Assembly: GCA_017501025.1 (NCBI GenBank)
Contig: JAFVXS010000099.1
Location: 1 to 14,065, forward strand
Source: Alistipes sp.
GTDB taxonomy: Bacteria > Bacteroidota > Bacteroidia > Bacteroidales > Rikenellaceae
Direction of reading: 5' to 3'
DNA length: 14,065 nt
Shown here: positions 7,319 through 14,033 of the stretch, piece by piece
Layout of the letters: every line of letters starts with the position of its first letter
How positions within the stretch are numbered: the first letter of the stretch is position 1
The notes under the pieces: model-generated
The model's input: only the letters and a program-made list of their open reading frames with translations
What the model was told of the DNA's origin: nothing
Databases searched by the model: none
Made by a program: the position numbers and the translations under genes

Positions 7319-8116
7319 ATGTCATATAATCTGTTAAAGGGTAAGCGAGGTCTCATCTTCGGTGCTCTCAATGAGCAATCTATCGCTTGGCGTGTCGCCG
7401 AACGAGCAGCCGAAGAGGGTGCCGAAATTGTGCTGTCTAATTCGCCTGTTGCGGTGCGAATGGGTGCTATAAATACTCTTTCGGAGCGTATCAATGCCCC
7501 CGTTATTGCAGCCGATGTAACAGATGTTGAGGATATCGAGCGTTTGGTGGATGGCTGTTTGGAACACTTTGGCGGAGGTTTCGACTTTGTTTTGCACTCG
7601 GTCGGAATGTCACCAAACATTCGTAAACAGATTCCATATACGGCACTCAATTATGACTATATGTCAAAGACGCTCGATGTGTCAGCCCTCTCGTTTCATA
7701 AGATTTTGCAGGTGCTACACGCAAAAGATGCTCTGCGTGATTGGGCATCGGTTGTCGCACTGACCTATCTTGCTGCCGAGCGTGCAGTGGTGGGGTATAG
7801 CGATATGGCGGAGGCAAAGGCTATGTTGCAGAGTATTGCTCGTAGTTTCGGAGCAATTTACGGACGTGAGCGTCACGTGCGAATCAATACCGTGTCGCAA
7901 TCGCCAACAATGACTACGGCAGGCTCGGGTATCGAGGGTATGCAGCGAATGTATGACTATGCCGATGGAGTAGCACCGTTGGGTAACGCTTCGGCAGATG
8001 ATTGTGCCAACTATATAGTTACGCTCTTCTCGGATTTGACCCGTAAGGTGACTATGCAGAATCTCTACCACGATGGAGGTTTTGCAATGACTGCATTCTC
8101 GTTGGAGTCGCTGTAA
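7319..8116 (+). CDS. fabI: Enoyl-[acyl-carrier-protein] reductase (NADH), FabI type
   Basis: A 265-residue short-chain dehydrogenase-like enzyme of normal FabI length. It performs the last reduction of each fatty-acid elongation cycle, turning trans-2-enoyl-ACP to acyl-ACP with NADH in the cytoplasm. The N-terminus (SYNLLKGKRGLIFGAL) and NEQSIAW form the cofactor-binding start typical of FabI. Active-site residues Tyr150 and Tyr160 with Lys167 lie in the segment LTYLAAERAVVGYSDMAEAK, equivalent to Tyr146/Tyr156/Lys163 of E. coli FabI. SQSPTMTTAGSG and the ending SDLTRKVTMQNLYHDGG are also characteristic. FabI is the known triclosan target. The gene follows the acidic-protein gene by 39 bp and ends 20 bp before a clear terminator, so this two-gene unit is self-contained. 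Confidence 0.96.
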   Translation: MSYNLLKGKRGLIFGALNEQSIAWRVAERAAEEGAEIVLSNSPVAVRMGAINTLSERINAPVIAADVTDVEDIERLVDGCLEHFGGGFDFVLHSVGMSPNIRKQIPYTALNYDYMSKTLDVSALSFHKILQVLHAKDALRDWASVVALTYLAAERAVVGYSDMAEAKAMLQSIARSFGAIYGRERHVRINTVSQSPTMTTAGSGIEGMQRMYDYADGVAPLGNASADDCANYIVTLFSDLTRKVTMQNLYHDGGFAMTAFSLESL

Positions 8117-8135
8117 TAGGTCGCCCCTGAATAAT

Positions 8136-8171
8136 AATATCCTCGACTTTGTGGTCGGGGATATTTTTTTG
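8136..8171 (+). terminator. Intrinsic terminator of fabI
   Basis: A 12-bp stem (8136-8147 AATATCCTCGAC with 8154-8165, one G-T pair) closes a 6-nt loop and is followed by a seven-T run at 8164-8170. It begins 20 bp after the fabI stop codon. Confidence 0.92.
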
Positions 8172-8220
8172 TGACTCACATTGCGTATCAGCAGTTGTTA
8201 GAGAATAACGAGGTTTATCG

Positions 8221-8499
8221 AGGTTTATACTGTAAACCTTATCAGCTGCTCGTTTTTTTGCCTGTGTTTTTGGTTTATGCCATAAACCAAAATCGTGTTG
8301 GCGGACTCGGGGTTGTTTGTGAGGTTTATATCATAAACCATATTCGCGAGGTAACCCATTTGGCTTCTGCTTTTGGTTTATCCCATAAACCATATTCGCT
8401 ATTACAGCGTGGTTTGCCTGTGGTTTTGGTTTACGCCATAAACCAAAATCGCGATGTAATCCATTTGACTCTTGTTTTTGGTTTACGTCATAAACCAAA
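8221..8499. repeat. Array of six regularly spaced palindromes GGTTTA-N5-TAAACC
   Basis: Six 17-bp interrupted palindromes lie at 8222-8238, 8272-8288, 8323-8339, 8375-8391, 8428-8444 and 8480-8496. Centre-to-centre distances are 50, 51, 52, 53 and 52 bp. The commonest form is GGTTTATnCCATAAACC, and copies 2, 5 and 6 extend the pairing with flanking T and A runs to arms of 9-11 bp. The DNA between palindromes is also partly repeated: the spacer after copy 3 resembles that after copy 5 (TCGCGAnGTAA then CCATTTG), and the flanks of copies 2 and 5 match closely. The unit is therefore about 52 bp of DNA. The array fills most of the 447-bp gap between fabI and the convergent transporter gene, flanked by both genes' terminators. 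An extra half-site (GAGGTTTAT) sits at 8210-8218. Confidence 0.9.
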
Positions 8500-8507
8500 T
8501 TGGGTAT

Positions 8508-8541
8508 AAAAAGTCATCAGCCCCGAAATTTGGGGCTGATG
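8508..8541 (-). terminator. Intrinsic terminator of the minus-strand transporter gene
   Basis: A perfect 10-bp stem (CATCAGCCCC at 8515-8524 with 8532-8541) has a 7-nt loop. Five A on the plus strand (8508-8512) give a U-run for minus-strand RNA. It lies 22 bp past the transporter stop codon. Confidence 0.88.
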
Positions 8542-8563
8542 GTGTTGTGTGCAAGTGCCGGCA

Positions 8564-10039
8564 CTACTTTTTGACAGTTTTTTCGGATTGCTCCCAATGG
8601 AATGGGGCAAATGCATCGCTGCTCTCACGACTATGCCACGATGGCTTTCGCATCGCATAGATAATCAGCGGAACGGCAATCAGCACAATGCAACCGACGA
8701 CAATAACCGAAACCCAAATCGTAGGGCTGCCTGTCGGAATCTGTGCGGGCGGAATAAAACTCAAAACGAAGGCGAGCAGCGAGCCACAAAAACCAACTCC
8801 CGCAATAAGCCACATCAGGGCGTTGCCTCCCAAGCGGAATGGTCGCTCGGTTGCGGGCATCTTATATCGCAGGGTGATGGCTGCGGCAAACATCATCATA
8901 TACATAATGAGATAGAGTGAAACGGTCATCTGTGACAGAATTTCGTAAAACGACTGCACGGTAGGCATAACCACGAAGAGCAGCGACAATAGTGTCACCA
9001 AGAAGCCTTGCGTAAGCAGAATATTGCGTTGCACACCTCGCGAGTTGGTGCGTTGCAACATCGGTGGCAGATAGCCTGCACGACCAACAGCATAGATACC
9101 CTTCGAAGGACCTGCAACCCACGTCAGCACACCTGCCAGAACTCCAAACATCAGGGCAATGGCAATTACGGGTTTTGCCCACGACAGATGCAGATAGTCG
9201 AAGTAGCGGTCGAAACCTATAAGAAGTGACTGTGTGAGCGAAACTTCTTTCGATGGGATAATAAAGCCCAACGAGAATGTTCCCAAAATGAAGATTGCAA
9301 CGGTCACTATCGAGCCGATAATTATCGCTTTGGGGTAGTTGCGACGAGGGTTATCGACATCCATAACGTGAATACCCATCATCTCCATACCAGCATAGAA
9401 GAGGAATATGCTGCTGGCAAGTACAAGGTTGTTGAAGTGGCTCAAATCGGGGAAGAAACTCTGGCTCATATCCATATTGTTGTGTCCGCCCGTAGCAATG
9501 TAGATAATACCCATAACAATCAGCAATGCCGCAGGGATGATTGTGCCTATAATGCCGCCCCACTTGCTGATTTTGCCAACCCAATCCAAGCCTCGCAACG
9601 AGATAAAGGTGGCTACCCAATAGATTGCCAAGACCGTAATCAGCGTAAAGGCTTTGTTCGATGCCAGTGCCATATCGTGCGTCTGGTCGGCACCTATAAA
9701 GGCTATCGACACCGCACCGAATGTCAGCACCGTCGGAAACCAAATGGTGTTCTGAATCCACTGCAACCATATCGCAAGGAAGCCCATCCTTGCTCCGAAA
9801 GCCTCGCCAACCCAGCGAAATACACCGCCCTGCTTGTCGGAAAACATCGCCGCCAACTCGGCAGCAACCATCGCAGTAGGAATCAGGAAAACCACTGCTG
9901 CAAAGAGGTAGTAAAACGCCGACGAGAGACCGTAAATCGACTCGGCAGCCAATCCTCGCAGACTTACGACCGCCGTAATGTTCATAATAGCGAGTGTGGT
10001 GACACTCAACTTGAAAGTTGAACTCTTTTTCTGTACCAT
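8564..10039 (-). CDS. APC-family amino-acid antiporter, glutamate/GABA antiporter (GadC)-like
   Basis: A 491-residue inner-membrane protein with about 12 helices. It follows the GadC layout: an N-terminal helix pair with the substrate loop region (residues about 12-60), FLIPTAMVAAELAAMF, then GGVFRWVGEAFGARMGF at 71-87, FFPDLS at 195-200, YAGMEMMGIHVMDVDNPRRNYP at 215-236, WVAGPSKGIYAVGRAGYLPP at 307-326, and FIPP at 428-431. GadC and relatives exchange an external amino acid for its decarboxylation product and support acid resistance. The C-terminal tail (about 465-491) is shorter than the pH-gating plug of E. coli GadC. No decarboxylase gene is in view, so the substrate pair is undetermined. 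It is a single gene with its own terminator, divergent from the leader and lipoprotein unit to its right. The ATG at 10037-10039 gives a normal N-terminus. Confidence 0.85.
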   Translation of the reverse strand: MVQKKSSTFKLSVTTLAIMNITAVVSLRGLAAESIYGLSSAFYYLFAAVVFLIPTAMVAAELAAMFSDKQGGVFRWVGEAFGARMGFLAIWLQWIQNTIWFPTVLTFGAVSIAFIGADQTHDMALASNKAFTLITVLAIYWVATFISLRGLDWVGKISKWGGIIGTIIPAALLIVMGIIYIATGGHNNMDMSQSFFPDLSHFNNLVLASSIFLFYAGMEMMGIHVMDVDNPRRNYPKAIIIGSIVTVAIFILGTFSLGFIIPSKEVSLTQSLLIGFDRYFDYLHLSWAKPVIAIALMFGVLAGVLTWVAGPSKGIYAVGRAGYLPPMLQRTNSRGVQRNILLTQGFLVTLLSLLFVVMPTVQSFYEILSQMTVSLYLIMYMMMFAAAITLRYKMPATERPFRLGGNALMWLIAGVGFCGSLLAFVLSFIPPAQIPTGSPTIWVSVIVVGCIVLIAVPLIIYAMRKPSWHSRESSDAFAPFHWEQSEKTVKK

Positions 10040-10173
10040 AATGCTTTTCTATTTGTTCGTTACTCGCTCCCAAACAGCAATAACTACGCCAAAGTCGCGA
10101 TGCGAACGGATGGAGCGAATAGGTGAGACAGATAGGTTATTCGATAGGTCGGATTTTGTTTTTTTCTTTGAGG

Positions 10174-10206
10174 TTGATTGTTTTTGAGAAAAAATTTCTA
10201 ACTTTG
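10174..10206 (+). promoter_or_regulatory. Bacteroidetes-type promoter for the leader/lipoprotein unit
   Basis: TAACTTTG at 10199-10206 matches the -7 consensus TAnnTTTG exactly. Upstream, TTG at 10174-10176 (22-bp spacer) or ATTG at 10177-10180 (18-bp spacer) could be the -33 element. The predicted RNA start is around 10211-10214, immediately before the first hairpin of the leader. Confidence 0.6.
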
Positions 10207-10209
10207 CGG

Positions 10210-10395
10210 TGTCGTAGGCATTGCCTTCGGCAGACATATTTTGATGAAAGTGTTTTCGCTTTTATCCCTTTTGGAAATCTGGTAAATTTCAAGGAACAAG
10301 GGAAAGCAATCACACTCGTCACTCCGTATTGACTCTTCAATAGGGGTGTTATACCCCATTCTTGTAGATTGATACGAGTGTGGGGTATTGTTTAT
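10210..10395 (+). ncRNA. Candidate structured 5' leader or small RNA with alternative hairpins
   Basis: About 180 nt between a -7 box and a terminator-like hairpin hold a series of stems. These are TGCC/GGCA at 10222-10232 inside TGTC/GACA (10210-10236), AAAGTG/CGCTTT at 10247-10262 with a TTTT loop, and TCCCTT/AAGGGA at 10265-10303 enclosing a smaller GGAAAT-centred hairpin. The 3' part can fold two ways. In one, CACACTCGT (10311-10319) pairs perfectly with ACGAGTGTG (10374-10382) around a GGGGT/ACCCC hairpin (10343-10357). In the other, 10351-10366 pairs with 10373-10388 as a long hairpin before a T-rich stretch. I do not recognise a known riboswitch class or 6S/SRP signature. It could be a leader controlling the downstream genes or an independent small RNA. 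Confidence 0.45.
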
Positions 10396-10398
10396 TTG
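10351..10398 (+). terminator. Terminator-like hairpin in the leader (possible attenuator)
   Basis: ATACCCCATTCTTGTA (10351-10366) pairs with TACGAGTGTGGGGTAT (10373-10388) around a 6-nt loop, giving 15 pairs with two G-T pairs and one T-T mismatch. TGTTTATTTGTT follows. The T-rich run is interrupted, so termination may be partial. It lies about 135 bp before the first downstream start codon. Confidence 0.5.
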
Positions 10399-10484
10399 TT
10401 CCGGGCTTACCAGAGCCTCCAAAAGATAAACGAAATCTGCTCCACACTTTCTTATTTTATTAACCCACCATATAGGAGCGTATG

Positions 10485-10513
10485 GTTTTGAGCTGAATTT
10501 ATTAACTCAAAAC
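10485..10513. promoter_or_regulatory. Inverted repeat just before the small ORF start
   Basis: GTTTTGAG (10485-10492) and CTCAAAAC (10506-10513) are perfect 8-bp arms around a 13-bp AT-rich centre, ending 10 bp before the ATG at 10524. As DNA it could be an operator; as RNA, a weak hairpin that limits ribosome entry. The rest of 10399-10484 shows nothing I can name. Confidence 0.45.
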
Positions 10514-10523
10514 ATAAAAGCAT

Positions 10524-10688
10524 ATGCAATCAATTGAACAGATGGGCTACTACCTCGCCCCCGAAATCGAGGTAAACGAAACGTGTGTCGAACAGGGATT
10601 TATTGGAACAGAGTTAGGAGGGGTTGACCCAAATCCGACAAATCCTGGCGAAAACCCACAACTTCCAGAGGGCGACACCGAGTGGTAA
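10524..10688 (+). CDS. Small 54-residue acidic, proline-rich protein upstream of the repeat lipoprotein
   Basis: ATG 10524 to TAA 10686-10688 encodes 54 residues, opening MQSIEQMGYYLAPEIEVNET and closing with PQLPEGDTEW. There is no signal peptide or membrane helix. The first half holds the pattern YYLAPEIEV-x6-VEQGF, and the second half is a Pro/Gly/Asn/Glu-rich tail. From memory, short Bacteroidetes ORFs with a Y-x-x-P-E-I-E-V, then V-E-x-G-F pattern occur just upstream of fimbrillin-like or other surface lipoprotein genes, but I know of no assigned function. The AT-rich upstream region (AACATAAAAGCAT) is typical of Bacteroidetes starts. The stop is 19 bp before the lipoprotein ATG, so the two are almost certainly on one transcript. 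Possible roles are a leader peptide or an accessory factor; neither is shown. Confidence 0.72.
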   Translation: MQSIEQMGYYLAPEIEVNETCVEQGFIGTELGGVDPNPTNPGENPQLPEGDTEW

Positions 10689-10707
10689 TTCAAAAAACAT
10701 CGATTTT

Positions 10708-13700
10708 ATGAAGAAGATTTTTACACTTTTAGTCATTGCATTTGCGATGGTTGGTTGTACAAACCACGAAGAGAAAGACGAGGTTGTACTTCCTATGTTA
10801 AACGAGACGTTTTATGCCTCGTTTGCCGATTTTGAGGAGTTGTCGCGTACCTATATTGATGAAGATATTAAGTTGTTGTGGCACGCCGATGACCGCATTT
10901 CGTTGTTCCGTACAACTCTGAATGAGGAGTTTGCTTTTGCGGGCGAGACGGGTGACAATTCGGGCGGATTCAACGCTGTACCATCGGATAGTTGGGTTAC
11001 GGGTAATCAGGTATCGACCAACTATGCTGTATATCCCTATCTTGCATCGACCCGATTGAGCAATCAGGAGGTGCTAACTGTCGAGATGCCCGCCGTACAA
11101 CAATATGCCGAAAACTCGTTTGGTCGAGGAGCCAACACAATGGTAGCGGCATCGGAGAGTAGTTCGAGCCGTTTTCTTCCATTCCGCAACTTGGGTGGCT
11201 ACCTTGTCGTGAAGTTGTATGGCGAGGGTGTTTCTGTTAAGAGCATCGAATTGGTCGGTAATAACGAGGAGGTGTTGGCAGGCGTAGCCACCGTGCAGGC
11301 TAAATATGGCTATCTTCCGGCAATTACGATGAGCGAGGAGGGCTCGCAAACTATTACGTTGGATTGTGGCGATGGCGTAGAGTTGAGTGCTGACGAGGCA
11401 AACCCGACTCTTTTCTGGCTTGTTGTACCTCCGACTATCTTTGAGGGAGGATTTACGCTGACCATAACTAATACATTGGGCGGAGAGACCATTAAATCGA
11501 CAACCAAAAAACAGACAATAGAGCGTAATGGTGTTAAATCAATGTCTGCATTTGAGGTTTATGGTGGAGGCCCAAGACCTAAAAATAACGAGATTTGGTA
11601 CACCAACGGCTCTACCACCGAGGCGACAACACCAAATAAAACCGATGCTTTTGGAGCAAATATTGTATCGAATACATACGATGCTGACAAAGAGCAGTGG
11701 GTAATTAAATTTGATGGTGCGGTTACTTCGATCGGAGAGAAAGCATTCTATAAATGCAGCAACCTGACAAGTGCAACCATTTCCGATAGCGTTACTTCGA
11801 TTGGAGATTATGCATTCTATTGTTGCAAAGCACTGACAGGTGTAATCATTGGCAATAGTGTTACTTCGATTGGAGAAGATGCATTCTATTATTGCCGCAG
11901 CCTGACAAGCATAACCATTCCTGATAGCGTTACTGAGATTGGACCACGTGCATTCAATGCTTGCGAAGCTCTGACTAATGTAACCATTGGTGATAGTGTT
12001 ACTTCGATTGGACATGCAGCATTCTATTTTTGCGACAGCCTGACAAGCATAACCATTCCAGATAGCGTTACTTCGATTGGAAAGGTGTTTGCTTATTGCA
12101 GCAGTCTAAAAGCGTTTTATGGTAAATTTGCTTCGGCGGATAATTGTTGTCTGATACAGGATAATACCATTGTAGCGTATGCACATGCCTCCGGTTCTAC
12201 ATATACCATTCCCGATAGCGTTACTGAGATTGGAGAATTTGTATTCATTGATTGCGACAGCCTGACAAGTATAACCATTCCCGATAGTATTACTTCGATT
12301 GGAAAGGCAGCATTCATGGATTGCACCAGCCTGACAAGCATAACCATTCCCGATAGCGTTACTTCGATTGGAAGTAACGCATTCTCTGCTTGCGACGGCC
12401 TGACAAGTGTAACCATTCCCGATAGTGTTACTTCGATTGGAGGGGTAGCATTCTATGGTTGCCCTTCGCTGAAAGAGGTATATTGCAAACCTACAACTCC
12501 GCCTGCGGGAGGAAGCAACATGTTCAACAACAATGCAGAGGGTCGAAAGATCTATGTACCTGCATCGGATGATGACAGCATTATCAATGCTTATAAAGCC
12601 GCTGATGGTTGGAAAGATTACGCTGATGCAATCGAGGAAATAAAGCCCTTGAACGACGAGATTTGGTACATCAACGGCTCGACAACAGAGGCAACGACTC
12701 CTTATAAAACTGATGCTTTTGGAGCAAATATAGTATCAAATACCTACGATGCAGAGAAAGAGTGCTGGGTGCTTAAATTTGATGGCGATATTACTTCGAT
12801 TGGAAGGGAGGCATTCCAATATTGCCGCAGCCTGACAAGTATAACAATTCCCGATAGCGTTACTTCGATTGGGTATTCTACATTCGCCTTTTGTAGCAAT
12901 CTAACAAATATAACCATTACCGATAGTGTTACTTCGATTGAAGATTATGCATTCTATGGTTGCAGCAGCATAACAAGCATCACTATTCCAGATAGCGTTA
13001 CTTCGATTGAGAATGATGCATTCTGGGGTTGCAGCAGCCTGATAAGTATAACTATTCCCGATAGCGTTACTTCGATTGGAGAGGGAGCATTCTGTGAGTG
13101 CAGCAGTCTGACAGCATTTTACGGTAAATTTGCCTCTGCGGATAATCGTTGTCTTATAGTTGATGGCAAATTAGTAGCATTTGCACCAAACGGTTTAACA
13201 ACATATACCATTCCAGATAGCGTTACTTCGATTGGGCATGCATTCTGGGGTTATAGCAGCCTGAAAAGTATAACCATTCCTGATAGCGTTACTTCGATTG
13301 GAGGTAGTGCATTCCGTGATTGCAGCGGTCTGACAAGCATCACTATTCCTGATAGCGTTACTTCGATTGGAAGTACGGCATTCAATAAATGTAGTAATCT
13401 GACCGCTTTTTATGGCAAATTTGCTTCTGCTGATAATCGTTGTCTTATTGTTAATGGCAAATCAGTAGCATTTGCACCAAGTGGTTTAACATCATACACT
13501 ATTCCTGATGGCGTAACTTCGATTTGCGATCATACATTCGCCTTTTGTAGCAATCTAACAAATATAACTATTCCCGATGGCGTTACTTCGATTAGAGTTC
13601 AAGCATTCTATGAGTGCAGCAGTTTGACAAGTATAACCATCCCCGATAGCGTTACTTCGATTAGAGTTGGTGCATTCTATGGTTGCACTTCGCTGACAAG

Positions 13701-13947
13701 TATAACAATTCCCGATAGCGTTACTTCGATTGAAAGTGGTGCATTCAGTAGATGCACCTCGCTGAAAGAGGTCTATTGCAAACCGACAACTCCGCCGACC
13801 CTGGGTGCCAATGATGTATTTCATAATAATGCTTCTGGTCGTAAAATTTATGTTCCTGCAAGCGACGATGATAGCATAATCAATGCTTATAAAGCAAAAG
13901 CGTATTGGAGCAGTTACGCAACATCTATCGAGGAGTACAGCTTCTAA
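10708..13947 (+). CDS. Surface lipoprotein: fimbrillin-like N-terminal domain fused to two BspA-type leucine-rich-repeat blocks
   Basis: A 1079-residue protein starting at ATG 10708 (MKKIFTLLVIAFAMVGC). Cys17 is the lipidation site, and the following TNHEEKDE is acidic, as in Bacteroidetes surface-export signals. Residues about 25-288 resemble the fimbrillin/Mfa-like domain (RTYIDEDIKLLWHADDRISLF, GETGDNSGGF, LGGYLVVKLYGEG). After a GGGPRPK linker come two homologous blocks. Each opens with an NEIWYxNGSTTEATTP segment, continues with LRR_5/BspA repeats of 23 residues (consensus VTSIGxxAFxxCSSLTSITIPDS; 10 units in block 1, 12 in block 2), and closes with EVYCKPTTPP, then RKIYVPASDDDSIINAYKA. 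Three 36-residue inserts (YGKFASADN type) interrupt units 6, 15 and 18. BspA-like proteins commonly bind host matrix, other bacteria or glycans, but the ligand here is unknown. No C-terminal sorting domain is seen. Confidence 0.9.
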   Translation: MKKIFTLLVIAFAMVGCTNHEEKDEVVLPMLNETFYASFADFEELSRTYIDEDIKLLWHADDRISLFRTTLNEEFAFAGETGDNSGGFNAVPSDSWVTGNQVSTNYAVYPYLASTRLSNQEVLTVEMPAVQQYAENSFGRGANTMVAASESSSSRFLPFRNLGGYLVVKLYGEGVSVKSIELVGNNEEVLAGVATVQAKYGYLPAITMSEEGSQTITLDCGDGVELSADEANPTLFWLVVPPTIFEGGFTLTITNTLGGETIKSTTKKQTIERNGVKSMSAFEVYGGGPRPKNNEIWYTNGSTTEATTPNKTDAFGANIVSNTYDADKEQWVIKFDGAVTSIGEKAFYKCSNLTSATISDSVTSIGDYAFYCCKALTGVIIGNSVTSIGEDAFYYCRSLTSITIPDSVTEIGPRAFNACEALTNVTIGDSVTSIGHAAFYFCDSLTSITIPDSVTSIGKVFAYCSSLKAFYGKFASADNCCLIQDNTIVAYAHASGSTYTIPDSVTEIGEFVFIDCDSLTSITIPDSITSIGKAAFMDCTSLTSITIPDSVTSIGSNAFSACDGLTSVTIPDSVTSIGGVAFYGCPSLKEVYCKPTTPPAGGSNMFNNNAEGRKIYVPASDDDSIINAYKAADGWKDYADAIEEIKPLNDEIWYINGSTTEATTPYKTDAFGANIVSNTYDAEKECWVLKFDGDITSIGREAFQYCRSLTSITIPDSVTSIGYSTFAFCSNLTNITITDSVTSIEDYAFYGCSSITSITIPDSVTSIENDAFWGCSSLISITIPDSVTSIGEGAFCECSSLTAFYGKFASADNRCLIVDGKLVAFAPNGLTTYTIPDSVTSIGHAFWGYSSLKSITIPDSVTSIGGSAFRDCSGLTSITIPDSVTSIGSTAFNKCSNLTAFYGKFASADNRCLIVNGKSVAFAPSGLTSYTIPDGVTSICDHTFAFCSNLTNITIPDGVTSIRVQAFYECSSLTSITIPDSVTSIRVGAFYGCTSLTSITIPDSVTSIESGAFSRCTSLKEVYCKPTTPPTLGANDVFHNNASGRKIYVPASDDDSIINAYKAKAYWSSYATSIEEYSF
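11587..13935 (+). repeat. Large internal tandem duplication within the repeat lipoprotein gene
   Basis: Block 1 (11587-12639) and block 2 (12652-13935) share the same opening module (GAGATTTGGTACA in both), LRR core and closing module, which ends in IEE each time. Block 2 is longer because it has two more LRR units and one more 36-residue insert. Three inserts of exactly 108 bp lie at 12112-12219, 13114-13221 and 13405-13512. Confidence 0.9.
11722..13770 (+). repeat. 69-bp LRR coding repeats with near-identical core
   Basis: Twenty-two LRR units recur with a basic 69-bp period, interrupted at 12475-12783 by the junction between the blocks. The core GATAGCGTTACTTCGATTGG is almost invariant in DNA, including synonymous positions, while the xxAFxxC part varies. 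Units 6 and 16 are one codon shorter. Confidence 0.92.
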
Positions 13948-13966
13948 AATTTCAATCATATAAACG

Positions 13967-13999
13967 ATAGGCGTATGCAAAATCGCATACGCCTATTTT
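13967..13999 (+). terminator. Intrinsic terminator of the repeat lipoprotein gene
   Basis: A perfect 12-bp stem (ATAGGCGTATGC at 13967-13978 with 13985-13996) has a 6-nt AAAATC loop and is followed by TTTTATTG. It begins 20 bp after the stop codon. Confidence 0.92.
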
Positions 14000-14033
14000 A
14001 TTGCTTCTATTTGCGATATATCCCCTTGTACAA

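Noticed and set aside
8221..8499. Palindrome array as a CRISPR
   Set aside because: Repeats are only about 17 bp and vary, the spacers are partly similar to each other, and no cas genes are present.
8171..8509. Open frame of 112 codons across the palindrome array
   Set aside because: Its apparent repeats come from DNA palindromes whose spacing changes frame between copies, and it starts inside the fabI terminator region. I treat it as non-coding.
9351..10073. Minus-strand open frame of 240 codons overlapping the GadC-like gene
   Set aside because: It is a frame-shifted shadow of the transporter; the translation is Cys/Arg/Tyr-rich with no domain character.
10123..10332. Plus-strand open frame of 69 codons in the intergenic leader
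   Set aside because: It spans the promoter box and leader hairpins, and the translation shows no recognisable features.
10210..10395. Leader RNA as 6S, SRP or a named riboswitch
   Set aside because: I found none of the conserved sequence signatures I know for SRP RNA, TPP, cobalamin, SAM or FMN elements, nor a 6S-like end-to-end pairing.
10624..10707. TTG start extending the repeat lipoprotein by 28 residues
   Set aside because: It would overlap the small ORF and bury the signal peptide; MKKIFTLLV at 10708 is a standard lipoprotein start.
11722..13770. Regular repeats in the lipoprotein gene as CRISPR or satellite DNA
   Set aside because: The 69-bp period keeps one open frame and encodes classic BspA-type 23-residue LRR units.
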